From Cacajao melanocephalus (lineage: Eukaryota > Chordata > Mammalia > Primates > Pitheciidae), in the NCBI GenBank assembly GCA_963573385.1, contig CAUYLG010061929.1, positions 29,394-93,393 of the forward strand: a stretch of 64,000 nt of DNA. The letters run 5' to 3'. The position numbers were made by a program, and so were the translations under genes. The notes beneath the pieces were generated by a model. That model was not told the origin of the DNA, did not search any database, and worked only from the letters and a program-made list of their open reading frames with translations. Shown here piece after piece: positions 12,451-23,170 of the stretch; the stretch's first letter is position 1, and every line of letters starts with the position of its first letter.

Positions 12451-14238
12451 CCCTCAGGCCCTAGGACGCCACCCTGCCCTTATTAGGAGTGGAGCAGTGT
12501 ATTAACAAGGCGATTATGCGCTGGCTGCTGGGCTCTGGTGGGCAGAGAATAGGGCGGAGGCTGCCAGGTGTGTGCACACCTGTGCCACGGGCCTGCCCGG
12601 GAGCTGACTTACAGTCTCGGTGAGGACAGGCATCCCCGCCAAGGGAAAATCCATCAGATGGTAAATACTGTTTTGAGATATGAGCTCTCCAAAGCTAACT
12701 AGTTCCTCCCAAGCCCTCCTGGGGTTTCTGAAACTTCTGGCTGCTTCACCTGCTGGCATTTTCACTGGAGGAGGGGCACAGTGTGGAGGGGAGAGCTGGG
12801 GGAAGCATTCCCGGCTATGTACCGAGTGTCTAAGCTGTATTCTTTGTGGATTCCCTTCTTCTTGCCCATTGGTGATCCATCATTTCCTTTCCGACAAATA
12901 AATGGCTATTTGACATCTGACACCAACCCACACTTTCTGCCCACTTCAGCTCCCCGCAGTCATGGCATACGCCTGCACCCCCAAGCTCCAGCTTGGTTCT
13001 TGATGTGTGAAGTCATCCTTCGGAATTCAAGGGAGATCTCTCTCTCATGCAGCCTGGCTTTTTTGAATCAAAAGTGCTTTGGTTTTCAGCCTGTGTCTTG
13101 TTTCTGCTAGAGATAGACAAAGCCTGCTTGCAAGCTGGGAAACGAAGAACCTGAAGTTGGTGTGCACAGTGGGCAGGAAGCCATCCTGCCACCTGAACCT
13201 TGGGGGCTGGGCCTGGGCAGGTTTGGCGCTGGCCTCCCTAGGGCCACCATTCATCTCAGACTTCATACATGTGTTCATAAGTGTGAGCAGACTCAGTAAA
13301 CGTGACAGTCATCTGAGCGGCAGTGTTCTGAGGAAGGGGAACGTTTTTCTGAATTTGCGAATGAGCCGCTGGGGGTCTTTGGCAACGGGAACAAGGAAGC
13401 AGAGGAGACAGCAACCCTTTCATGCCTATTAAGGCCCCACTATCGTGAAGCAACACGGTGGACACGCAGGCAGGGAGAGGGATGGGGTTGCGGTTGGTGC
13501 AGAGTCAGGCAAGTTTGCCATGGGGCGGGGGCTGGAACTGGGCTTCGATGAGGCAGATCAGAGGGAGAGGCGTTTTAAGTAGGATGATGGTGGGGACACA
13601 GGTATGACGGACGGACGTTCATGGAGTGGCAGGGGACAGCCTGATGGTGATGAGGCTTGGTGTTGGAGAATAAGAGAAGAGTGGGTTGATGGATTTGGGT
13701 CCACAAAAGCCAGAGACCGAGAGGTGGTTCAGTGGGTAGTGAAGGACCCCGGAGGAGGAGAGCAGCCTCCCAGCGGGAGGTCGAGGGCAGGGTAGAGGTA
13801 AGGCTGCAAAGACATGGACAGGGGTCCTTCTGGGCTGAGGCCGGGCCGGGTGGGTGTAAGGAGAGGAGGTCAGAACGAGGAGACATTCAGAAGGGGAATC
13901 GACAGGACTCCAGGACTCCCTGGAGACAGCGAGGCTTCCTATCTGTGGCTGGAGGCTGATCGGACTTCACCAGAAAGGGGGCCCTAGAGGGGAACCTCTT
14001 GGGGAAGCATCGGTAGGACTTTAGGGCTGTGATGTGTAGTAGGCAGATGGCTTCAAGAACCTGGACGCTGCAGCGGGGTCAGTGCCATGTGCCCAGGCAG
14101 GGGCTGTTTGTGGAGGGCGACCCAGGGCCGAGGTGAGGCCGCGGGGGACAGAGGGACCTGCTGCGGAGCAGGTGTGACTTGGGAAAGCCCGTGGTGGAGG
14201 CCACGCCACACAAGCGCAAAGGAGCTTTGGAAAGGAAG
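12451..14238. other. Unassigned, moderately GC-rich stretch
   Basis: No recognised repeat apart from a G-rich zone at 13480-14000 that could be highly diverged L2. Open frames of 100-117 codons exist on both strands but resemble no known protein, and no splice-exon case can be made. Confidence 0.35.
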
Positions 14239-14316
14239 CGCTGTGGGGGTCACAGGTGCCACTCCGAACTTGTGCAATGGGCTGGTGATTCCTCATGGTT
14301 CTGTGATGTTGGTTTC
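14239..14316 (+). other. Inverted relative of the 77-bp block at 11771-11847
   Basis: It includes a 29-base perfect stretch shared, in reverse complement, with the upstream block, starting ACTTGTGCAATGGGCTGG. It lies in sequence I cannot assign to any repeat. It is therefore the likely source locus, with the LTR insertion being the copy. Confidence 0.85.
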
Positions 14317-14588
14317 AGTTTTGTAATGAGTTTTCATGAAAATAATGAGCATCATGAAAGCCCACATCCCTCTGAAAGTAGCAGAATGGAAAACAGAACT
14401 CTGAAGAACTAGCTCTCTTTATGTTCTGAGGCCCAGACGTTTCTCCTGGGGTTGTAGAACAACCTTGAACCTGCGTGTCTCCCTAGCCCCACCAGACACC
14501 TGCCCCTGGACCTTCCTAACATCTAGGGGTGGCATACCTAAGTGGAGATTCTCCATGCAGCACCAGGGATTTCTGCCATCGTGGACTT

Positions 14589-15834
<1,246 letters not shown>

Positions 15835-15837
15835 GGT

Positions 15838-16262
15838 ATGTGTTTGGCTCCCACTGATAAGTGAGAACACAATGTATTTGCTTCTCTATTCCTGCGTTAA
15901 TTCGCTTAGGACAATGACCTCCAGCTGCATCCATGTTGCTGCAAAAGACATGATTTCATTCTTTTTTATGGCTGTGTAGTATTTCATGGTATATATGAAC
16001 CACATCTTCTTTATCCAATCCACCATTGATGGAAACCTGGGTTGATTCTGTATTTTTGCTATTGTGAATAAAGATGGGAACAATCGCCACTGAGATCTAC
16101 AAGAGCTGGGAGAGGGGAAGAGGGGCAAGGGCTGAAAAACTACCTATGGGCACTATGCTCACTACCTGGGTGTCAGTCATACCCCAGACCTCAGAATCAT
16201 GCCATATGCCTTTGTAACAAACCTGCACAGGTACTCCCTGACTCTAAAATAAAAGTTGAAAA
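15838..16262 (+). mobile_element. L1 LINE, 5'-truncated with 5' inversion
   Basis: From 15838 to 16070 the plus strand is the reverse complement of the end of L1 ORF2 and the start of the 3' UTR ('CACTGATAAGTGAGAACAC', 'CATGGTATATATGAACCACA', 'TTTGCTATTGTGAATA'). From 16070 to 16262 it is forward L1 3' UTR ('AAAGATGGGAACAATCGCCA', 'TTTGTAACAAACCTGCACAG') ending in an A-rich tail. This head-to-head arrangement is the known twin-priming product. The remaining coding part is a short ORF2 tail only. Confidence 0.9.
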
Positions 16263-16265
16263 AGA

Positions 16266-16562
16266 GCTGGGCGTGGTGGCTCATGCCTGTAATCCCAGCA
16301 CTTTGGGAGACCGAGGCGGGCGGATCACCTGAGGTCAGGAGTTCAAGACCAGCCTGACCAACATGGAGAAACCCCCATCTCTACTAAAAATACAAAATTA
16401 GCCGGGCATGGTGGCGCATGTCTGTAATCCTAGCTACTTGGGAGGCTGAGGCAGGAGAATCACTTCAACCCGGGAAGTGGAGGTTGCCACAAGCCAAGAT
16501 CATGTCATTGCACTCTAGCCTGGGAAACAAGAGCAAAACTCCATCTCAAAAAAGAAAAAGTT
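16266..16562 (+). mobile_element. AluS inserted in the L1 tail
   Basis: Plus-strand Alu dimer starting 'GCTGGGCGTGGTGGCTCATG', flanked by the direct repeat AAAAGTTGAAAAAGA on both sides. It therefore inserted into the A-rich 3' end of the preceding L1. Confidence 0.94.
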
Positions 16563-17176
16563 GAAAAAGAAAACAAAAATGAAAATGCATGTTTGTGTCT
16601 TCTACACCCGAGTGGCCAGCCAGGGCTGTCCTGTCCAAGCCTCTGTTCTCATCTCTCTCTTCACCCCGACGGCCACGACGTCTCTAGAGCAGAAGAACAA
16701 AACGTCCTTGAGGTCGCCTTGAGCACAGCTTCCAAGACAATTGTTAACACACACAAAGCCTTCCGGACCCCAGCAGAAGGGTGACATTTTCTTCTGATTG
16801 AGTTTTTAACTTAAGATGAGGCAATGGAGCCTGAAGCTGGCCGTGGGGTGTGGATGCCAGCCACACAGGAGCCTCGCTGCTCAAGAGGAATCTCAGCTTC
16901 GGCTTCTAGGTCTCTGGGTTTGCATAGCCCGGGCAGACACCACAAGGATGCTGGATGGAAGTCTTTGCAGAAGGGGCTGGTCCCAGAAGTGAGTCCATCA
17001 CGTTTGTTGAGAGGTCCCCGAGAGGCCACCAACAGCTGCTAGACACTGTGCTGCCTCTTTTGGCGGCACACATTTCCTTGGAGGAAAATGCTCACTTATT
17101 TTACTATTAGATAAAGAGGAGCAGGTCTTCTCCACCAGTAAGCCCAACTCCACAGAGTTTCTGGAGCCTTGAGGAT
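16563..17176. other. Unassigned stretch
   Basis: No recognised repeat and no supported coding sequence. Confidence 0.35.
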
Positions 17177-17256
17177 GCATTTGCTGAGCATCTACTAAGG
17201 GGCCAGGCAGTGTGCTGCTGGCAATGGACGAGGCAAAGGGCCTTGAGGCCTCCTAT
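17177..17256 (-). repeat. L2 LINE fragment
   Basis: 'TTTGCTGAGCATCTACTAAG' and 'GGCCAGGCAGTGTGCTG' are the reversed L2 tail. Confidence 0.6.
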
Positions 17257-17264
17257 CTAGGGCA

Positions 17265-17390
17265 AGCCCAGCAGATGTTTTCTGCAAAGGGCCAGAAAAT
17301 AAATGGTATGGCTGTGTTCTAATTAAACTTTATTTACAAAAATAGCTGCTGGACAGATTTGGCCCATTTGTTTGCTGCCCATATCTTTCC
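17265..17390 (+). mobile_element. hAT-type DNA transposon remnant, internally deleted
   Basis: 'TTTTCTGCAAAGGGCCAGA' is followed directly by 'GGCTGTGTTCTAATTAAACT', 'TTATTTACAAAAATAGCTGC' and 'ACAGATTTGGCCCATTTG'. These belong to a familiar non-autonomous hAT (MER-type) element whose middle is missing here. I do not assign a subfamily. Confidence 0.7.
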
Positions 17391-17621
17391 TCTGAGCTTC
17401 TCAATGATAAAAACAAAGTCTCATTCACTTTTTGTCTTCCTAGTGCCTAGCACGAGGGCTGACCCACGTGGGCCTTCAGTGGCACGTGCTGAGTCATACT
17501 CTGTGAATGTCTTCCGAGGAGAATGTGGTGTCTCTCTAGGTATATTTACAATGTGCAACTTGAGCTGCACTTGGAGTTATGATGCTAAATTGTTTAAATG
17601 AAAGGACCGTAGCATCATGCG

Positions 17622-17668
17622 TGTGTGCACATGCGCGCACACACACACACACAGTGTACACACACATC
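17622..17668. repeat. (CA)n microsatellite, imperfect
   Basis: Alternating GT and CA, with interruptions GCGTGTGTGCACATGCGCGC followed by CACACACACACACA and ACACACACA. Mixed purine-pyrimidine alternation of this kind can adopt Z-DNA (inference). Confidence 0.9.
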
Positions 17669-17794
17669 TTTGCTCTCCAGGTAGATGGGCTGTATATAAC
17701 CCAATTCTGTTGGCCTTTTGACGCTTTCCTTTCCTTCTCCTTCTCTGTTCTCTTTTCTCCTCCCCTCCCTGCACTTGCCTCTTTCCCTAAATGT

Positions 17795-18680
17795 TCATTA
17801 TGTACTCTCTGTGGGCCAGGGTTCTATGCTAGGCACTAGGGATATGAGGAAGAGACTCAAGACTTAATGTCTGCCTGCAAGGAGCTTTTAGTCTTAGTAG
17901 CTGAGCAAGCAAGGAGGAAAAAAGTCTTGCCCAGGGAGTAGTGCTCACCGAGCAGGCGCTCTGCTGTGCTGGGGAAATGTGTTCGTGGGGGTGGTACTGC
18001 TTAGTGGAAACATGAGAGACAGAAGATATTTGCTGGTGGGGAGGGCGGGCAGAGACACGGTGTGAAGACGATGCAGTGTGTTTGGGAAAGGTCAAGCATA
18101 GGTGTAGCTGGAGATGAGCAATGAGGTGGGCTTGGACCAGCAGGCGGCAGGATGAGGGGGAGGCCAGCCAGGGAGAGCCACTGAGGGGTTTCAGCTGGAA
18201 AATAAGGTGATCAGGGCTTCCTGTCCTAGACGGATACCCTGGTGGTTTGCTGAGGATGGACGGAGAAAGGCAAGCCTGCAGGGAGGGCTGGAGAGCTCCG
18301 CAAGGCCAGATGAGAGGTGCGGAGGTCAGGAATGGTGCTGTTGCTGTGGGGATATGGAGGAGAGGGTGGGAGCAAAGACCTTCCGAAGGTTGAATCTATA
18401 GGAATTAGAATCTACATAATTGGTGGTAGACATTCTGAAGCAAAAATGTGGGTAAGCTGAGTATGTTCAATGGGTTGGGGAGAGAAGAAAGATTAGAACC
18501 ATGCATTTGGGAAGGAAATAGGGGGAAGATGAGGAGTTGAGTTGGGGCATGTTGAGTTTGAAAATCTATTGTCCAGTAGGATGTCGGGCATTTGCATTTG
18601 GTGCTCACAGGAGAAATTTGTGCAGAAGATATTGGCCGTCAAACACAGCAGTTGGTTGGAGTTGCAGGATGGAGGCACCC
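17795..18680 (-). repeat. L2 LINE fragment, long
   Basis: It begins with the reversed tail ('TTCATTATGTACTCTCTGTG', 'TAGGCACTAGGGATATGAGG') and continues G-rich with 'AGCCACTGAGGGGTTTCAGC', 'GTGCTGTTGCTGTGGGGATA' and 'GGGGCATGTTGAGTTTG' in the order expected for antisense L2. No coding capacity survives. Confidence 0.65.
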
Positions 18681-18718
18681 TCTCAGGGAAAGGGGTAGGG
18701 TGGTGAGAGAAACCTCTG

Positions 18719-19126
18719 GGCAGCACCATCATGTCTAACACCACGGACCATAATGGGAAGGTTCCTACTGCAAGGAAAGCAGGGGTAGCGCCATCACTTC
18801 CAACAGCCATGAGGCATGATGGGAAGAAGGTTCCTACTGGAAGGAAAGCAGGGGCAGTGCCATCACTTCCAACAGCCATGAGGCATGATGAGAAGGTTCC
18901 TACTGGAAGGAAGGACAGGCAGCACCATCACTTCCAACAACCATGAGGCATGATGGGAAGGTTCCTACTGGAAGGAAGGATAGGCAGCGCCATCACTTCC
19001 AACAACCATGAGGCACGATGAGAAGGTTCTACCTAGAAGAAAAGCATGGCAGCACCATCGCTTCTAACAGCCATGGGCCATAACAGGAAGGTTCCTACTG
19101 GATGGAAGGTGTGGGCAGCACCATGG
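18719..19126. repeat. Minisatellite, about six copies of a ~65-bp unit
   Basis: The phrase GGTTCCTACTGGAAGGAA recurs, with GTTCC or its variant starting at 18761, 18830, 18896, 18961, 19026 and 19091. The spacings are 69, 66, 65, 65 and 65. Each unit also carries 'GCCATCACTTCCAACA' and 'CCATGAGGCATGATG' variants. Units differ at scattered single bases and small indels. It overlaps short open frames that simply echo the repeat. Confidence 0.95.
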
Positions 19127-20210
19127 AAGGAGAGCACAGGCCCTTTTTTTGAGGTTGTCTGCACATTGCTGGCACAGAAATTAATCGCCCTGGCTGAGGA
19201 GGGCCTCCAGTGGGAGGGGAGCCCTCAGATTGGGGAACCCATGGACAGAAGGAAAACAGAAGTCCCTGTCCAGAGATAACAGGTGTTTCTTCCTTCCAGT
19301 GATGATTCCTGGTCTGGGTTAGCAGTGGAGCTGAACTTCCAGAGGTAAATAGAAAATAGCTTTGGGCTGCACAGATAGGAAGGAGGTTTTGGATCTGGGC
19401 TTCCAAGCCAGCCAGCACCACTCCTGGGCCTCAGGGGGAGGGCAGGACCCAAGCCTGGCCCAAGCAGCCAGAAGAAATGGCTTCTCCAGGGAGGGGCAGC
19501 TGGCGTGCAACTTGGTGGCCTTGTGCGTCTGTGAGGCAGGACACTGCCTGGGGCTCATGTGGGGATTAAGACATGGGGAAAGTCACCTCCCTCCTCGGTG
19601 GTAGCAAGCTCTCTGCGGTCTGCATCCAGAGTGATGCCTGCCTGGAAGGGTGAAGGGCTCTGTGTCTCTCACGCTAGGTCATGGGTAAATATGCCCTAGA
19701 CCAATGGTGCATGGAGGTGAGGAGACAGGAGGCAGAGCCGCGCAGGTAAACCAGAGGCCAGGGCCGTGCAGGACGGAGGGCACCAGGGGTGGGGGGCCTT
19801 GGTGGCCAGGAAGGCTGGCGAGGGAAAGGCGGAGGACAGAGGGCAAGAGTAAGGGGGGCAGGAGCAGGAAACGCAGGGAGTCTCAGGTGGATGGAAAAGC
19901 CTTGGCTTTGAGGTAGAGAGACTTGAAACCAGGAACAGGATATGAGAAAGGACGGAGGGGACGGGGCCTCTTTCCCCCGAGAAGGAACAATGGTCATTCT
20001 TTAATTGAAAGCTGACATTCCCTGAGAGAGGAAAGGACTCCCAGTGTGGGGGAGGGGGGTCAGGGACAGGAAGGAAGGGGCCCCACGCCTGCCTGACCCA
20101 GAAGAAAGCAAGAGGCCTCTGGAAATTGATCTGGCCCGTCTCCAGCCTGTGAAGGGGACAGGCGAGCTCGCACTGATGGCTTTACCGGAGTGTGACTTTC
20201 CCAGGCGCCA
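19127..20210. other. Unassigned, G-rich stretch
   Basis: No repeat is recognised. It contains runs of G (19790-19800, 20048-20080) with possible quadruplex character on the plus strand. No coding exon is supported. Confidence 0.35.
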
Positions 20211-20720
20211 CGGACTTGGCCTCTGCCCCCACTCTCTGTGGCCTCCTCCAGGACCCCGAGCTGCAGGCCCGGCGGACGCCTCCAAGCCGCCCGGGGCAAG
20301 GGTCTCACAGGCTGCGTGGTTATGCGGTTCTGTGAGGCTTGCCATCTATACACACGGGAAGAAGGATTTCCCAGAAAAAATAGAGGAAGCCGGCCAATAC
20401 AATCAAACTCACACAAACCCCGCCTCTTCCCAAATAGACGCCTATCTCCAAAACAATCAAAACTGCCTCATTAAATAACACTTGTTCAGTACAAAGGAAG
20501 TACAGCACGATGGGATCACACACGGCTTCCAAGGAAAACATTCCCGATTGTTAGGCATGCAACAATGAACAAAAAAGCTCAATGGCATTCGCACGGGAGA
20601 ACCGCGGCGCTCGGGGCAGGCTCCGCAGAACCCTTGAGCGCCGGTGGTCCAGGGCGTCACCGGGTGGCTCTCCCACGGTCTGCCCCTGGGAGCCGCGCAC
20701 TCATCACACGCAGGTCCTCC
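20211..20720. promoter_or_regulatory. CpG-enriched patch, possible regulatory element
   Basis: Around 20255-20330 and 20585-20705 CpG is far denser than in the rest of the window, with about 14 CpGs in the second 120 bases, including CCGCGGCGCTCGG. The middle (20340-20560) is not GC-rich. No TATA-like element or recognised exon is tied to it, so promoter function is inference. A relic of a short methylation-poor island is possible. Confidence 0.3.
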
Positions 20721-20974
20721 TGCTCTGCATGCGGCAACCTGCACGTTTTACACCTTACCTACCTCCAGTCTCGGCCCCTCGGTCCCCTCGGTGGGAGGCA
20801 GGCCCTTTACCCACTGCACCTGGTGGCATCAAGGACCTCATTTGGCAGGAGGGGGTCACAGGGCCCAGGGCAGCTGAGGGAGGGTGCAGTCTTCAGTTCT
20901 GACCAGAAGGGCTTGGGACTCTCAGTGACAGCAGTCTTGTCATTTGTATGGACTGTCTGTGTCCCCGCACCAAC

Positions 20975-21288
20975 CTCAGTTCATATGTTGAGGCTCCAAC
21001 CCTCAATGTGACCGTGTTTGGAGATAGGAGCTTTATGGAGGTGGCTAAGGCTAAATGAGGTCATTAGGGTTAGCCCTCATCCAATAGGGTTGGTGCCCTT
21101 CAACGCACCTTCTCTCTCTCCACCGTGTGAGGACACAGGGAGAAGGTGACCGGGCGCAGGTCCGGGAGAGTCCTCACCAGTGGCCCAATTAGCTGGCACC
21201 TTGATCTTGGGCTCCCAGCTTCTAGACGGCAAGAAAGACATTCCTGTTGTTTAAGCCACCCGGCTAGGGATTGGTTTGTTTAGCAGTC
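20975..21288 (+). mobile_element. MLT1-type MaLR LTR
   Basis: 'TTCATATGTTGAGGCTCCAA', 'TAAATGAGGTCATTAGGG', 'CACCGTGTGAGGACACAGGG', 'TGGCACCTTGATCTTGGGCT' and 'CTGTTGTTTAAGCCACCCGG' follow the MLT1 LTR in order. The usual AATAAA region is mutated. Confidence 0.75.
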
Positions 21289-21682
21289 TTAGTTCGTTTT
21301 CTGTTGCTTCTATTGAAATACCTGAAACTGGGTGATTTGAAAAGTAAGGGAATTTATTTTTTACAGTTCAGGAGGCTGGGGAGTCCACTGTCAAGGGGGC
21401 ACATCTGGGGGAGAGCCTTCTCTGCAGCATCCCGAGGCAGAGCGGCTTCACACAGTGAGGGGCTGAGCGGGGCAGCTCAGGTCTCTCTTCTGCTTCTTAT
21501 AAAGGTTCCTCTTCCATGGTAACCCATGAACCCATTAATCCACAAATGGATTAATCCATTTATGAGGGCAGTGCTCTCATGACCCAATCACCTCTTACAG
21601 GCCCCACCTCTCAATACTGCCATACTGGGGACTCAGTTTCAACAAGAGTTTTGGAGGGTCTGTGCATTCAAACCGCAGCACA
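21289..21682 (-). mobile_element. MaLR LTR, facing the preceding one
   Basis: 'TTTTCTGTTGCTTCTATTGA', 'GAAATACCTGAAACTGGGTG', 'TTACAGTTCAGGAGGCTGGG', 'CTCATGACCCAATCACCTC' and 'GGCCCCACCTCTCAATACTG' are the reverse of a MaLR LTR, the same type as at 25725. It abuts the oppositely oriented MLT1 with no visible gap. Confidence 0.8.
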
Positions 21683-21838
21683 GTCTTAGAAGAGTAATAC
21701 ATCATCCAGTGACAAATCTGAAAGCCAAAAAAAGACAGGAAGTCTCAGGGGACAAGAGGACCCTAAGGGCCATCTCAGACGTCTGCCTCTCCCTCTGTGA
21801 CGGCTGGCCTCCTAGGGCCCCACCCAACTCCCCCCTAG

Positions 21839-22257
<419 letters not shown>

Positions 22258-22850
22258 CACTCTGTCTTTTTGTGGAGTACCCTTTACCTGTGGGCTAAAG
22301 TCAGGCGTGACCCCACCGTGGGCCACGTCATGTGCGACCCTGGGAATCTTCTGGCAGGCAGTAAACAGCAGGGAAGGGATAAATTGTTAATAAACTGAAT
22401 CCTGTTTTCATGCAAATGCACCTGCTATTACAGAGCCAGAGTATAAGAACTGCAGAATATTTATGACAGAGAGAAGCAGGCCTGTTTGGAAACAGACGTT
22501 TTATTAGGTTCCCGTGAGGCACCAGCTGCTCTTTCAACGTTTCTATTTCGGGGCTTTATGTAGAAAAGTGATCGCTCTATAAATAGCAGGGCAAGCAAAG
22601 TTAGGAAGGTGGCTGTTGACATGTGAGGGGCCGAGGCCCAGAGCCAGAGGACACCGTGTGGCTCCTTCCCCCAGCCTTTCGGGGTGTCCCGGCTAGACTG
22701 TCCCCACGGAGTGATCGGCCTCGGTGACTCAGGAGTTCCGAGCTCTTCTTTCAGCACGACCTCCCAGCCTGCCTCTGTCCGCCTCCCATTCTCCTTACGC
22801 TTTTTAATCTTTACATTTCTTTCTTTGCTTTCTTATTTTGGAAGAAAATT
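22258..22850. other. Unassigned stretch with a MEF2-like site
   Basis: No repeat is recognised. CTATAAATAG at 22577-22586 fits the MEF2 consensus or a TATA-like box, and ATGCAAAT (octamer motif) occurs near 22411. Single motifs like these arise often by chance. Confidence 0.3.
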
Positions 22851-23170
22851 CACACCTTGGAAAAGTTGCAAGAATAGTAAAAGGCCCACCTGTGTATCTT
22901 TCCTGTGAGTTTACAAATCAGTGTTTTGCTTTTCTCTCTCTCTGTATAGATATTCTTATTTTTTGCTGAATAGTTTGAGATTAAGAGGTAGGTATGATGG
23001 CTCTTCACCCTTAAATACTTTAGCAACTCCTAGGAATAAGGACTTTCTCTTACATAACCACAGTATGTTTACCATATGCAATCTTGTTATCTAACGTAAA
23101 GTCCGGATTCACATTTCACCAAATGTCCCAATGCTGGTCATTGTATTTGTATGTCCAGTAACCTGGAACA
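22851..23170. repeat. Old L1M-type fragment
   Basis: 'AAAAGTTGCAAGAATAGTAA', 'CTTACATAACCACAGTATG' and 'GATTCACATTTCACCAAATG' match the wording of an ancient L1 3' region. Orientation is not assigned with confidence. Confidence 0.55.

Noticed and set aside
18719..19126. Possible CRISPR-like array
   Set aside because: The copies are contiguous diverged tandem units without regular unique spacers, in primate DNA with no cas genes.
20048..20080. G-quadruplex candidate
   Set aside because: Four G-runs are present but one loop is long (about 11 bases). A biological role cannot be argued from this alone.
22577..22586. MEF2/TATA-like box as a promoter
   Set aside because: A single 10-base match with no linked initiator, CpG island or exon. 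Such matches are common by chance.
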